The position numbers and the translations under genes are program-made. From positions 2,976,001 through 3,040,000 of the forward strand of contig JAEUWY010000004.1 in NCBI GenBank assembly GCA_022059125.1: DNA of 64,000 bases. The letters run 5' to 3'. Positions within the stretch are counted from its first letter, which is position 1. Each line of letters begins with the position of its first letter. Under the pieces are notes generated by a model. It was given only the letters and a program-made list of their open reading frames with translations, searched no databases and was not told where the DNA came from. Positions 28,882-41,351 of this stretch are shown in pieces. The stretch comes from Corynespora cassiicola. Taxonomy: Eukaryota; Ascomycota; Dothideomycetes; Pleosporales; Corynesporascaceae.

Positions 28882-31800
28882 GCCTATGCCACCCTCCTTT
28901 GTCGGCCCTTTATCCTCAGCCCCCAAAATGCGGCTCTGCTCGCAGAGGCCTCCAAGGGAAGGGATCCATCATGGACGGTCAGCCGACCCATTTAGTCCGG
29001 ACCGTAAAGAACTGAATCAAGCCTAAAGCAAGCCTCAGATAAGGTGCTGGGCCCCATAGGCACACTACAGCGGCCTGATCCTGTACGAGCTGCAGGAGTG
29101 TGGACGGTAACCCCGGCAGACCATTCCTTTACCCCGCCGGCAGGCATGGTGTTCCCCTCGCGGCCGAGCCATCTTCGCGGCGTACGAGACGATTTACTAC
29201 CCGGCTGGGTACTAATGAACCGGGGGTACGAGATTGAGAGCGGCAGGCTGGGGGCTCGGAGTGTGGGTTCGCAAAATTGTAGTGTGCGTGAAAGCTCTTG
29301 AGCTCGTCCGAGTTATGGGTCTCCGCATCTATCGCCAGCATCAACAGCGATTAAGTAACGACAATGTGGTAAGTCGGCCGTCAGTCCCGCCAGTCCCGCC
29401 AGGCGGCAATGCAATGGCTTGCATGCGAGCTCCGGCGGCGTCGACCAACCAGCAGGAGGCCCACGGCGTCGTTGCATGGGACAATCGGGAAGAACATTAG
29501 CCAACTGGCGCTTCTAGCCGGACTCGCTATCTCATAGCGATCAGAGTGCAGATTGGCGCATTGGGATGACCTGGCGCCATTCGATTCGATTCAGCAGGCG
29601 TATCGCTGAGGTGTAGGATCCCGGCAAGACTGCTCCTAACGAGCCTTGATCCAGCAATTTGCCCCGACTGACGTTTGGCAAACCTGAACCGATGCAAGCG
29701 GGGCATCAAGCCCCCGTGGAGAGGGAACGGGAAGCGCAAAAGCCAATTCGGGGGGGGCGCGGACGGAGAAATCGGTACTCAGTGACGCCGTTGTGGTGCC
29801 ATTCGTCCATTGCCAGGCGACTCGCGTTGAGACAATGGGGTGCATGCGCGTCGACGTAGGCGGAAATGATAGGAATGCGGCTCTGCTAGATGGTGGCCCA
29901 AAGAGGGGTTATAAAGAGTTTGATTGTCAAGCTCAAGTGCCGGACAATTCGTGGCAAAAACGCCGATCGAAAATTGGCCATTTGGGAGGTACTCTACCAG
30001 TGCTTGCACACTAGAATGGTTGGGCGAGTATGACTACCCATTGTCAGCGAAACGTCGAAGCAGCTTGCTGATATTCATTTCTCTTGAACAGAGGATCCGA
30101 GGAGCATTAAGTAAAGGCCAGCATCCCTGATCCGCTGACCAATCTGAGAACTGCGGCACAGTTCAAGCGCTAAAGCACAGTCTGAAAGGACCTGCAAGTT
30201 TGCCTTTTTGCCTTCCCAGCCTCTTTTCCCGTCCTGACGAGCCTCTCGCATGCTGCTGGCGAATGAGACTTTACGAGCAGAGTAGGTAGCTTCGACGACA
30301 TCGCTCGGCTACATGCAGCATCAGAGTCTCTCATTCCGTTTTCAAGATGCCAGTCCGGAGTTGCCGATCGAAGAACCAATACGAATGGCGACCCGCAGGA
30401 ATCTAAACCAACGTTCACCGGACGGAAGCGCCCTCTGCTCATGTTGCGCGCACAGAATGGCTCAAATCGTCCATGGACCTTGCAGGTGTTCACCGGTTGT
30501 TACAGCGCGTGGCCTGCTGCGGGTTGTTATGTCGATACAGTTTTGGATCATGCATACATCGTTAGTCAACGCCATTAGGCCACTTGGTCGAGACAGCAGC
30601 CGTCTCCTGTGGCCGCAGCGCAACAGAGCAAGACAGAGAATCCAGCCATCGTAAGACATCGCACAGCCGGTTTCTCTCATACATTTCGCTGACAAGCACC
30701 TGCAGCTGAACAGATAAGAGCTACTAAACCCCGCAATGAATCCATAACGGCCGAATTGGCGTACATGGTCCTCCGAGCTAGCCCGCGAACCTTGCCGCGT
30801 CGCCTTATGGACGGATCGCCAATAACATTGGACACAGTCGCGGTACGTAGTACCCGTCTAGTGTATTCTGGGCAATTGATGCCAGCTCGGGATAAATCTG
30901 GCTGCACAGCGGCCGAGGGAGGGGCAGGCGGGTATTAGGTCGCATGCCTCTGCGGGGAGCCATGGGCCGTGGATTAATTTCGGCAAGACCAAACAGAAGC
31001 TGGACAATGACGCACACTCGACGACGGAGGGGCGACCACGGTCTGAGACAGGCCAAAGAGAAAAGAGTGGCATGTCAGATCCAGCCGTCCAAGGGTCAGG
31101 ACCGAGTTTGCCTTCGAGCCTCTGTTCCAGGCAGGCGGCTTCTCCAGGAATCATGTTTCTGGTTGCCAAGCTCCATATACAGATCAAACGGCTGACACTG
31201 ATGTAGGTCCATCCTGGAGTGTCTGGTCGGAATGTGGTTCTGACTGCCACCTGTGGTAGCGCCGTCGCAAGTCGGTCCTTAGCACCCTTGTCTGTTCGCT
31301 GTCAGACATGCGCGCACGCTCCTAGATGCCGACAAATTCGATCGACGACTTCGGAGTCGACAAAGAGTAAGGTCTAAAAGGACATACGGTGCAGAACATC
31401 AAACAGGCGCGGATAGGACCGTAATTGTTGAACGGGTCGCGCGTCGTCCGGCGAGCTGAATTGGTCTAAGACGCCTTGTTGTTGCACCGGACAGACCATA
31501 CAAGTCCGAATGAATGGATCAACAAGCAGACCCGGCTACCTGGACAAGCGGGTCGTTAGGCTCACGGATGATATCCCACCCGACAGCCGTTCCAGTTCTC
31601 TCCATTTGTCATGGATATCTAGGGCAGTGTCACAGCCTTTCAGGGTCAGATTCATGTGTGGAGCTTCTATAGCCCACCCTTTGGATTGCTGGCCGCGCGA
31701 CTTGATTGGCGCTTTCTGAAGTTGATAATGGCACCAGGCGCGCAAGCATGCTTCCTTAGAATTCGCCAACGCCATCTCGTTGCTTGGACACGGCAGGATC

Positions 31801-32372
31801 TGTGGGTCGGCTATAACGGGAAGTCCATCACCATCAGCTCCTCAAAACATGACCCGCCACGCCCATCGTTGCTGGGCTCGTTGTGGAGCGAGAGTCAGTC
31901 GATTGAGGACGGGATTTCAATATCGGCGGGGGAATCAAGGCGATTGAAGCGACTGGGTAGCGTCTTCGAAATCCCACGGCTATCAGCGTGGTCTTTGATG
32001 AGTTGCGGGGTCCATGGGCTCGCGAACAGCAAGAGTTCAGCTCAGCGGACGTTGAAAGTGGCCTGCGGGAGCTAAATGCGGCAGTACCGCTATGATTGTA
32101 CCTTCCATTGATTAAATAACTTAGTCAGCGGCGATGTTATGTGCCGACCAATCATAGCTGAGGGCGCCCGCAATCGCGTACTAAATTTTTGCCTCAAAAT
32201 GGTGCGCACAACCACCCATCCCACGCCACCATCGTGAAATTTTTGGACTGGAGTAAACGGCGTGCCAGCTCCCATACAGAACTGCAAAAATACGGCTCCA
32301 AACCCCAGGTACTACCAGCGTCCGTCTGCCAGCGTCTTGAGTGTATCATCGTGGTACTCTGCGGCCGTCAAA
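28882..32372. other. 3.5-kb gene-poor region
   Basis: I find no gene that I can support. Open frames are short, occur on both strands and carry no domains, repeats or signal peptides. There are no terminal inverted repeats or transposase-like proteins. The composition is balanced rather than strongly AT-rich, so heavy repeat-induced point mutation is not obvious. The last 250 bases form the NOB1 promoter and leader. Confidence 0.4.
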
Positions 32373-33692
32373 ATGGCGACTACATCCACTGAAAAGCCCA
32401 TCCACTCCCTCATAGTGGACACTGGGCCCCTCATCAAGAACACAATCTCAATTTCTACCATCATAAACCAGGCCGAAGAGCTGTACACCACGCCAGCCAT
32501 CATCTCGGAGATCCGGGACCCCGCAACCAGGGCTAACGTAGAAAACACTCTTTTGCCTTTTCTAAAGGTCCGAAGCCCGTCGCCAGCAAGCTACGAGGCG
32601 GTCACAGCGTTTAGCAAGAAGACGGGTGATTTTCCGGTCCTTAGCAGGCAGGATCTGGGTATTCTTGCCCTTGCGTATGAGATACATTGCCAGAAGCACG
32701 GAGGACCCTGGGGTTTGAGAAATGCGCCAGGCCAGCCGCTGAACGCAAGGCCAGGGGAGAAAAATCAGGAAGACGGTGAAGCCAGCACACAAAGGGAGGG
32801 CACAGAGGCTCCAAACACGCAGTTAAAGAACGAGGCTACTCCAGAGACTGAACAACAAGAAGGGTCGGCAACTGCGCCTACAGAGGCAAAGCCTGTAGAA
32901 CCAGAGGTGACGGCCGAGAGCGCCGCAGTACCACATCCAGCCGAAGCTACGCCAGTTCAAGAATCTCTTGATAAGGGTCTCGCAGATCTTAAAATCTCAG
33001 ACAACGCAGAAGAAGCTCCAGTGGAACCTACCGTCCACTCTGATGAAGACGACGACAGCGACGGCGAATGGATTACACCTGGAAATCTTTCATCACACAA
33101 GGCCAAGGATTCTGGCGTGTCTGCAAAGACAGCTCCCCAAATCCAGATGTCTGTCGCAACCATGACAACAGATTTCGCCATGCAGAACGTTCTCCTTCAG
33201 ATGAACATGCACCTCCTTTCAACCAACCTACAGCGCATCTCCAACCTCCGGACTTACGTCTTGCGTTGTCACGCTTGCTTCCTGACCACCAAGGAGATGA
33301 CCAAGCAGTTCTGTCCGCGATGTGGGCAGGCCACTCTGCATCGTGTTTCGTGCACGACCAATGCCAAGGGCGAGTTCAAGATTCACCTTTCCAAGAATTT
33401 CCAATGGAACAACAGGGGCAACCGATACAGTGTTCCGAAACCAGTTGCAGGTACAGCAAACGGCAAGTACCAAGGCAAAGGCGGTGGTAAAGGCGGATGG
33501 GGAAGGGACCTGATCCTAGCCGAGGACCAGAAGGAGTACACGCGCCAGGTTGACGAGCAGAAGAGGAGCAAGACGAGAGATTTGATGGATGATGATTACC
33601 TTCCCGGTATTCTCACTGGAGATAGAGGCCGAGCAGGTGGAAGACCCAAGGTTGGCGCTGGAAAGAACGTCAATTCAAGGAAGAGGCACTAA
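32373..33692 (+). CDS. nob1: 20S pre-rRNA endonuclease NOB1
   Basis: NOB1 cleaves 20S pre-rRNA at site D to form the 18S 3' end during late 40S maturation. Single exon, 439 aa, from the ATG at 32373. The PIN domain starts at HSLIVDTGPLIKN with its catalytic Asp. It continues through YTTPAIISEIRDPATR and the second acidic cluster (FPVLSRQDLGILALAYE). A long acidic Glu/Pro-rich linker (about residues 140-250) follows. The zinc ribbon is CHACF...FCPRCG. The conserved C-terminus has FQWNNRGNRYSVPKP, a Gly/Lys stretch (GKYQGKGGGKGGWG) and DLILAEDQKEY. It ends 199 bases from the convergent WDR83 gene. Confidence 0.96.
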   Translation: MATTSTEKPIHSLIVDTGPLIKNTISISTIINQAEELYTTPAIISEIRDPATRANVENTLLPFLKVRSPSPASYEAVTAFSKKTGDFPVLSRQDLGILALAYEIHCQKHGGPWGLRNAPGQPLNARPGEKNQEDGEASTQREGTEAPNTQLKNEATPETEQQEGSATAPTEAKPVEPEVTAESAAVPHPAEATPVQESLDKGLADLKISDNAEEAPVEPTVHSDEDDDSDGEWITPGNLSSHKAKDSGVSAKTAPQIQMSVATMTTDFAMQNVLLQMNMHLLSTNLQRISNLRTYVLRCHACFLTTKEMTKQFCPRCGQATLHRVSCTTNAKGEFKIHLSKNFQWNNRGNRYSVPKPVAGTANGKYQGKGGGKGGWGRDLILAEDQKEYTRQVDEQKRSKTRDLMDDDYLPGILTGDRGRAGGRPKVGAGKNVNSRKRH

Positions 33693-33891
33693 AGCGTGAC
33701 TGAACACGGTTATCAGGTTACGAAGGGATGGAACTATGGATAAATGGGCCACATATGGCACGGATCACGATACACCCAAGCATTAGACCGGCGTTCTGGC
33801 AATGAAAAAAAGTCTGTTTCATGTTTTGCTGTTGCTACAGCATAAAATGGGTATCTTGATCATCAGAAAAGGTATCGTCGGATCTTGCGCT

Positions 33892-34908
33892 TCACTCTAC
33901 TCCCCATACGATAACATTCCCATCGCCACCTGCACTTGCCCACTCTTTTCTGTTTGGACAGAATGCCACGGCAGACACTACGTCCTTTTTCCCTTTCGCT
34001 TCCATGTTCGCAGGGCCTGCGCCCGTCACCTCTCGCACTTCGGAGTGCTTAAATATGTGCAGCGCCTCGCTCTCCATGATATCCCATGCGAACACCAGAC
34101 CATTGTCGCTTCCACTGATCATGACGCTATCATGAAGACCCAGCGTGCTCTTGACTCGAAGTTCCTTGTTTACAAACGCCTCGTTTCGGTATGCCTTCAT
34201 TAGATGACCATTCTTTCGATCCATTAACCGCACGGTGGAGTCCAACGAACTGACGAGGATTTCGTCGCCCTTCTTTGTAACCGTCAATGATGTTACAGGG
34301 TGTCCAATAACATCGACGTAGCATGTCCCCATCCTCAAATCATAGCTCCGCACCCTTCCGTCGACTGAGCCAGCGATGATCTCCGATTCGATCACGGTGA
34401 CATCTGATATGGCGTCTTTGGCATCCGTGAGCTTCATGATGGGCTTTCTGTTCTGCGACTTTGTATCCCAAACCATGACATGGCCGTCCAGGCTCCCGCT
34501 CACGAGCACGCTGTCGCTGTCCCCAGCGAACACGCCCCGATTGACGCGCCCGGCATGTCCCTCATACCGTCTTATTGTCTGGGCACTCTGTACGTCTACG
34601 AGGTATACGGCCTTGTCCCCGCCCGTAGACACGAACCTCTCGTTGTCATGGCTCACGTCGATTGACAAGACCTCGTAGCCGTGATGTGCGTACTTTTTGA
34701 CCAAGCCGGGAGCATAGGCAGCGGAGCCTTTTGGGGGTGCTTCGGAGGAAATGGGCGCTTTCTGGGGGTTGTAGAGGCGGACGGTACGATCCGAAGCGCC
34801 GGTGAGAATGTATTGGGAGGATCCGGACGAGTACGCGACGGCGTGTACGATGCCGTTGTGGCCCGTGAGTTTGGCAAACGGTTTTGTCGGAAATGCTGGC
34901 GGAGCCAT
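33892..34908 (-). CDS. WD40-repeat protein WDR83/MORG1
   Basis: The animal homologue is a MAPK-module scaffold that also joins the spliceosome. Single exon, 338 aa, close to the family's usual length of about 315. Seven WD40 blades are visible, starting FAKLTGHNGIVHAVAYSSG and closing with VAFCPNRKEWASAGGDGNVIVWG. Between them are YEVLSIDVSHDNERFVSTGGDKAVYL, NRGVFAGDSDSVLVSGSLDGHVMVWD, VTSLTVTKKGDEILVSSLD and the MISGSDNGLVFAWD blade, each cited in part. It is divergent from the ICln gene across a 286-base shared promoter. Ortholog assignment among small WD40 proteins is good but not proven. Confidence 0.88.
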   Translation of the reverse strand: MAPPAFPTKPFAKLTGHNGIVHAVAYSSGSSQYILTGASDRTVRLYNPQKAPISSEAPPKGSAAYAPGLVKKYAHHGYEVLSIDVSHDNERFVSTGGDKAVYLVDVQSAQTIRRYEGHAGRVNRGVFAGDSDSVLVSGSLDGHVMVWDTKSQNRKPIMKLTDAKDAISDVTVIESEIIAGSVDGRVRSYDLRMGTCYVDVIGHPVTSLTVTKKGDEILVSSLDSTVRLMDRKNGHLMKAYRNEAFVNKELRVKSTLGLHDSVMISGSDNGLVFAWDIMESEALHIFKHSEVREVTGAGPANMEAKGKKDVVSAVAFCPNRKEWASAGGDGNVIVWGVE

Positions 34909-35194
34909 TTTGTCGGACTTGCGGATATTGGCTCGTCAAAGCATGACTGCAACGAGCAAAAGTCGCGTCGCTGAGACGGCAAGTACGTGTGCTTGAGGGT
35001 GGAGGACCCCGCGGTCGTTCACGGGAGCTATGACGTCTTGGCGCGTCGTGTCGCGAAACTTTTTGGATTGCTACCTCGACCCCTCCAAGACCCCAGCATT
35101 GCGCCGACTGATTGCTACGAGCATATCCTTTTCTTCTTTCTGGTCAAAGCATCCCACGCGTCTGACTAACTCCCCATCCTACAATACGGACAGG

Positions 35195-36136
35195 ATGTCT
35201 CTCCGTCACGTCACAGTCTCGCCCAAGGCAACAGACTTTACCCCCCTCCAAGAGCACCAAGAGCAGACTCCCGACACCTTCTTTGGTGGAAAGCCTGTAC
35301 TCTATGCTACCTTCTCAGGATTGACCATCTCGGCCCCCTCAGACAAATTCAAGGAGGATGTTATGTTCGCCAAGTTTGCGACCGAAGAGGAGGCCGGGAC
35401 TGAGAATTTGCTGGTAAAAGATGTAGACATCTGGGTCAACTCCGAGTACGTGCAATATGTTGCGACTCCATTTGAATGATGATCTCGAATCTGTTGCACT
35501 GTCCTCTCGAGGGATGAAGCACGCCACAGCCAGAATGCACAAACAATGCCACCAAAGGGCGTCGCATGCCCTGAATACACAAAATAGCCAATGGGATGAC
35601 ACTGACACCTAAATAGGGACGTTACCTTCTTTCAACAAACGCCCAACCCCACCGGTCTATCGATCCCTTACCCATCAATCGCTCTACACGCAACCATGAA
35701 GTGGAAGTCCCAAGTCGATGCATTGTTCATGAACATTTTACTCAATGACATGGAATCGGTCAATGCGGACGAGGATATCCAAGTCGTCGAGTTGACTGTA
35801 CTTCCTCCGGACTATAGCAGCGCTCCTCAGACAACTTGCATTAAGGAAATCTACAGCGCGATGAATGTCTGTGCCGACTTGCACCCCGACCAGGATCAGT
35901 CGGGCGAGGAAGAAGGAGATTTCGAAGACGAAACCGCCCCCGGCGCGTCAGGCTGGATCACGGCTGAGAACATGCACGAATATGTTGACGAGAATGGCAA
36001 TTTCCGAGGCCAGGTTATCGGTGGGGATGACTTGGGCCCGGGTGCGGGTACGGTGCGGCCAAGGGAAGACGGCGAGGACAACTCTAATGGTGCCAATGGG
36101 GATGGTCACGAGAACAAGTATTACCGTACGAATTAG
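35195..36136 (+). CDS. ICln/Lot5-family methylosome subunit
   Basis: pICln chaperones Sm proteins to the PRMT5 methylosome during snRNP assembly. Exons 35195-35445 and 35617-36136 (771 nt, 256 aa) join S-E-D-V across a 171-nt intron with GTACGT and AAATAG ends. The N-terminal PH-like domain shows DTFFGGKPVLYATFSGLTIS, the conserved exposed edge, and DVTFFQQTPNPTGLSIPYPS followed by IALHA. The acidic loop and C-terminal acidic tail (SGEEEGDFEDET) are family features, as is GWITAENMHEY near the end. The Met at 35195 follows an A-rich stretch. An in-frame upstream extension to 35030 is unlikely because it lacks homology-like content. Confidence 0.88.
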
Positions 36137-37072
36137 GATCGGCGGCAGTATGTCGAGGCTGGATTGAATACCCACAAGGTTGAGGGAATAAGTAAAGCGC
36201 AGGTAACGTAGTAACGAACGACCGTCGTCTGCATTAGTTATGCAATGTCGACACATTGTAAGTGTCTACCCAAATATGAAGTTACTGTCGAGCTCAAACA
36301 AATGCAGACCATGGCAGTCACGAATCGAGGAACGACATTTAGTTTACATGAATTACACGAGTTTAATTGCACTTTCTGGTCCCTTCCCAACCTTGCATAA
36401 TACAAAACATACTATCACTAGAAGATCAAACAGCCTGAAAGCGGAGATTCAGTCTTCTCGGAATTTCTTCCACGCGTCTCAGTGTCCAAGGTAGAAGCAC
36501 TCTGGATTTGATAAGAAATGAGGGAAACGAGGAAGTAACCATTGATTGGGTAGCCTCCTTTGGTATGCGGGGCTCTGATCAGTAACCCTCAGGCGATTGT
36601 GGGTTAATGGGACAAGCATATATGGACTCAAGCAAGATCAACAGGGCGAAGCAAATATTGCGAAGACGGATCTTCGCTCTTGTGTTCCGGTAGCTTGACT
36701 TGGCAGATCCTTGATCACGACCAGCGGGAGAAGCATATTGGAGGGTTGCTTGAAGTCGGGTAAAGAGCTTGATAATTGCCGAGACACACTGAAGGCTTGG
36801 AAAAAGTTGAAACCCGCAGGTTGGGCTACAACTCCACATTGAAAACGACTCACAAATAGCCGTGTTAGAGTAAGGCGTTTTGCGGCACAGTAGAAACGTA
36901 TGAAGCACTGGGTTGGAAATTGGCCTTGATCTTTGTCTATCTGGGCACAACGGCAAGCGATCGAATACTGACACGAGATCAACTATTTACAGGAATTCGT
37001 GACAACGATACATCCTCATCCTCGCATGCAATTCCAGAGAAACAAGCAGTCTGATCAACGCAACTTCTGCAC
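36137..37072. other. Convergent intergenic region
   Basis: The 3' ends of ICln (+) and GH7 (-) face each other here. The longest frame (36638-36982, minus) has no recognisable features and no plausible start context. No gene is called. Confidence 0.45.
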
Positions 37073-38544
37073 TCATGTGCCAGCGGGCTGGGCAAAGGTG
37101 GAACCAATGGGGCCGAACTTGATGTTGCTGAACTTGACCTGTGCGTTGGGGTGCGCCGCCTCAACTTCGGCGGGAACACCGGAAGTAATATCGCATTCTC
37201 CACGAGCAATACCCGGCTTGGATGGATCCTCTTCAGTGGGATAGTTGGAGTCGAGCCACAACATGTTGGCGTAGTGATCGTCCCAGAGCGACATGACAAG
37301 CACCATGCCCATTTCCATACCCTTACCCATGGAGTCCATGCCACCGAACTCGTTGAAGGGGTAGACCTTCTCTGCGAACACCTCCTTCTGGGTGTTGCAC
37401 CACTGCTGGGTGATGGAGTTTCCGGTCATCCCGGGGACCGTTGGCTGTGGGTTAGCAATGACCTTGCCATCCTGGATGTAGAAGCGCTTCAGCTCAGTAA
37501 GCTTGTTACCCGAACCGAGGAATTGGGTAATAACTGTCATCTTCTTGCTCGTATCAACCGTCTTGCCTTTACCGTAGAAATCCTTGACACCGACACGGAA
37601 GGGGTTGAAGTCACATCCGTTGGCATCACAGCTGCCAGCATAACGGTCGACGGAGTATGTTCCCCCGCAGCTTGTATCCTCGCAGACCGAGTAGCCCTCT
37701 GGCTGGCACGAATGAGGAGTCAAAGCAGTGGAAATGGAGTTGGCCTCCCAAACATCCATCTCGGCACAGCAAGCACCCTTCTTACCAATTCCGGCATTCT
37801 GGTCGTTTGAAGAAGCCTCCCAGCCTTCGGCATTGGCCTATGTTCCGTCAGTATTTCCTTCACGATCTGACCTGTGTAGCCATACCTCGCCGTTGATGAA
37901 CTTCAAGTCGCGGGCGCATTGGGCGTCACAGTAGCCTGCACGATTGGTCAGTGCTATGCAGTGTGACAAGGCACAATACACATACCAGTTCCGTATTTAG
38001 CACCAGGGGTGCCGAAGCCCTTCTGGGGCATGGAGACGAAATACAAAGCTCCATTGAGACCGCATGGCAGGGTCGAGAGGTCAACATCAAAGGAAAACTC
38101 ATTTCCGATGAGCTTGAACATCTCGTAGTTGTTGGTATCCTTCATCAGATAAAGGCGCGAGCCAATGTTGGTCGAGTACTGGCCCTTGGTGATGAACTTC
38201 AACGTGAGCGTGTCGGAGCTAGTGGTTACGCCGTATGTTCCACTGTAATCAGCGCCCTCAATCTCGCAATTCTTGGTGCAACTGGCGTTGTCGGGGCAAG
38301 CAGTCGTGTTCCACTTGTTTCCATCGTAGCAGTTGGTGTAGCCGCCCTTTACGTGGAGCCATCGCCAGTTAGAGTCGATCACAACCTCTCCATTCACGTT
38401 GGAGCAACTGGATCCACCCTTGCCAGTGCAGCGCTTCCACGCCATCTTTGGGTGAGTCTCGGTCTGTTGGGTGCCGACCAGCTGGCCACTGGCGGTGGCG
38501 GCGAAAAAGGCCGTAAGGGCCGTAAGGATGGTAGAAGACACCAT
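37073..38544 (-). CDS. GH7 cellobiohydrolase, catalytic domain only
   Basis: A secreted glycoside hydrolase family 7 enzyme that cuts cellobiose from cellulose chain ends with retention of configuration. Exons 38544-37986, 37935-37886 and 37837-37073 total 1374 nt, 457 aa; introns are 50 and 48 nt. A signal peptide of about 19 aa ([19 protein letters not shown]) precedes the [12 protein letters not shown] mature start. The catalytic motif AEMDVWEAN gives nucleophile E229, D231 and acid/base E234, an offset that matches the numbering of classical GH7 enzymes after a 17-aa signal. Tunnel-loop signatures such as [20 protein letters not shown] favour a cellobiohydrolase over an endoglucanase. The protein stops at FAQPAGT, with no linker and no CBM1. 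Confidence 0.95.
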
Positions 38545-41351
38545 GATGGCTCTCTAGTTCAAAAAGACTGAAGGTTTGGTAGGAGGTCGCAGCGGCTCGG
38601 GGGCGGCTCTTCTCCCTTTTATGTGCCATAACTCAACCTACTCCTTGTTTCCCAAAATCGTCGCGGAGGGAGTAAAGTCCCCAGATCGCCATCTCTAAAT
38701 TGCAGTATACTCCTGAAAGCACTCCAAGACCATAAATGGTATGAGAAAGGGTTCATCGGGTCGCGAAGTCGTCGGGCCGGTGGGATCAAGATCCGCCGCA
38801 TACGAATGAGATTTCACGGGAGCATCGCCTGGCCACACCACCTTGTTCATTCGAAATTCGTTTCATCTTCTAGAGCTACTTGGCTGAGCCGAAAAGGCCT
38901 ATATCGTGGCAATGCTGCCAAGCTAAGGATATGATGCTAAGACGAGTAGTATCCTGGCACTGTGCGGGGTTGTTGTACCTTGTTTGGAGGATTCAGTGCT
39001 TGATGAGTGAAGGAGGCAAGTGAGAGATTTAAGCTTTTCTCACGGACATCTTGAGCTTTTAAATGTTCTTGTCCCTGACGCTTGGTGTATTGAAGTCGTG
39101 GTTTTCGGACAGGGGTCGGGCGTGGATATGCACCCCGCTTCATCTATTTAACATGGGTGTGGATGTTCCGGAATTACTCTCGTACTCATGCCAGTGGGTC
39201 ATTCGGTACTCTTCACTACCGGGAGCGATCATGGTTAGATATTGATCGCTTACAGGACCGACCTTCGATTGGATGGCGATATAAGTTGTGACAAAATTCC
39301 GAGTCGAGCTTCTGCATGTTGCATTAATTACATGACCTCGCAGCGGAGGTCTAGTAAGCTCAGACCACGTCTAGAATTTCCCCGCATATCATGGTCCCTA
39401 GTTCAATAAAATCTATGACCAATATGCAAGACTGAACTGATTGGGAGACGTAGGACAGCCCTTACCAAAACCTTACTCAACCTCATTACGGAGGGTCGAT
39501 GGCTATTATTCTGTGCTACTGTTTCATCTGAGTGTACGGGACCCAATATCGTTCGTTTGTTTCCTCCAATCGTACGTTCAATCACAACGCAGCCGTGTCT
39601 GGGCAACAGGGCGAGGTTCTCTTGGTTGTTAAGACACCCAGGCTTGGGTCACGTTCAGTATCTTTCTAGGTTCGCCATCCGTGACCACTACTTGTTTGCC
39701 ATTTCGCTCTCTTAGAAATTTTGCAAGTTTTTCCATACAGCTGAAATTAATTGAAGACAGGAAGTGATGCATGAAAAATACTCTGAGGTAATTGAGGGTA
39801 GATAATGGTAGAGGCTACAAACGCAACATAAGTACAATTCCTACATAAGTACTGTGCTTTTTTGCACCACTGGATAATTGTCAAGAGAATCAGCAGTGAG
39901 CAACTGGAAGATTTCTATATAAGATTTGTAGAAATGCAGGCAATTCTAAGGGCTTGGTGAAAGATTGCTTGTCATTTTTACGGGCAAAATCTTTTTGCTT
40001 TTCGCTGTTCAAAGATCATCCTTTAGCCTTTCTTGAAGCTTCTCATGGACACAGCACTGTTTTCTAATTCTCCAGAATTATGATGTTCGGTACATACTGT
40101 AGACAAACACGGACCCCTTAAATTGTTTGATTGTCTGATGTTGTATATCTCTTTCAGTGCCCGGTCCCTCGTGGTCTGAGATCATCTTCCTTGTTATTGT
40201 AATTGAATCTGACAGAAACACTACAACCTATGGAGCTGGTCTGATAATGTAAAACATAAGCCGCCGGGCTTTTTCTTGCACAGCTTTACCTTTGATTAAA
40301 CGAACATTTGGCGGGCAGGATTCGGAAAACGCGTCCTACGTAGCTCAAGCGTGAGAATCTGAGATAATAGCAACTACCCTGCTTTTTTAAGCTGTTGGCT
40401 TTTACAAGGTTAGAAACCCGTGTACAAGGAGCCAACTGACTCCACCGGTACACGCCAACCTGTTTCACTATATATTTGCAACCGTGCTTGTTGTTCGGTC
40501 ACACCAGAACATAGATATATTGTCACTGAACTTTTGAAGTCGGAAATTTGTCAAATTAGTAGAGCGGACAGCGATTGTTCCAGATTCCGGACGGCCAAAT
40601 CGATGAGTGAGATGCGCGATTCTTCATTTCAAACGTGTCGCCTAGTGTCTCTATCTCTTTGCTCGTATGGCTCCAAAAAGCTCGACAAATCCTTCAAGAT
40701 ATTGGTTAAATTCTTGTATTTCGACTTCCATGCTGAACTTGGCGTCATGTTTCGTGGTATCAGGAGAAGAGAACGGTGATATATCAGGAAGCCAAGATTG
40801 GGAAGCCTGATATGTGCTGCATAACCTTACAAGAGACTTTTATGAGCAAGCAAAGTAGCGGAATCCTTTCCGTTCGCGTCATAGAACTCGATAGGGCTGT
40901 ATGCCATCTTCTACAGGTTGATAACGCATGTTGGTAGCCTACCTTTCAGCTGGCGAGGGGTTGATGCCGATCATTGGTGATCGGCGGGTGGTACTTTCCA
41001 AAAATCGTCCCAAATTTCAAGGATCGATCTTCCACTTGCGCATCATCGAGGCGTATCTGGTTAGATGGTTACTGATAATTTTATCCCCGAGGCTGAGAGC
41101 CACGCACCGCTCAGCAAGGAAGCTCGTACACCAAACCTATACAGGTTAAATCGTCGCTCGGCCGAAGGCGGACATGGCTTAGCCCCACCCCATTCCTATC
41201 ATCAGAATCCACTGCCCCGCTGCACAAGCACCTCTGAGGTAGGCTTAAACCCGGGACCTTACCTGAGCACTATGGTTGCAGCTGAGAGGGAACTTATAAC
41301 TCACTGTCCTCATCCTCACTAACAGTGTTCGTTCGTTAAACCATTTGCAGA
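38545..41351. other. 2.8-kb AT-rich intergenic region
   Basis: It contains the upstream region of the GH7 gene on the left and that of the Zn2Cys6 regulator on the right. The middle (about 39.6-40.9 kb) is distinctly AT-rich, with only short frames. I see no transposase or reverse transcriptase remnant and no terminal repeats, but old decayed repeats cannot be ruled out by eye. Confidence 0.45.
38616..38622 (-). promoter_or_regulatory. TATA-like box of the GH7 gene
   Basis: On the minus strand the segment reads ATAAAAG inside CATAAAAGGG, about 72-78 bases before the ATG at 38544. This is a common arrangement for inducible cellulase genes. Confidence 0.4.

Noticed and set aside
28882..32372. 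Decayed transposon
   Set aside because: No terminal repeats, target duplications or transposase/reverse transcriptase fragments seen in any frame.
36638..36982. 114-codon minus-strand frame between ICln and GH7
   Set aside because: No family, signal peptide or promoter context; convergent 3' region.
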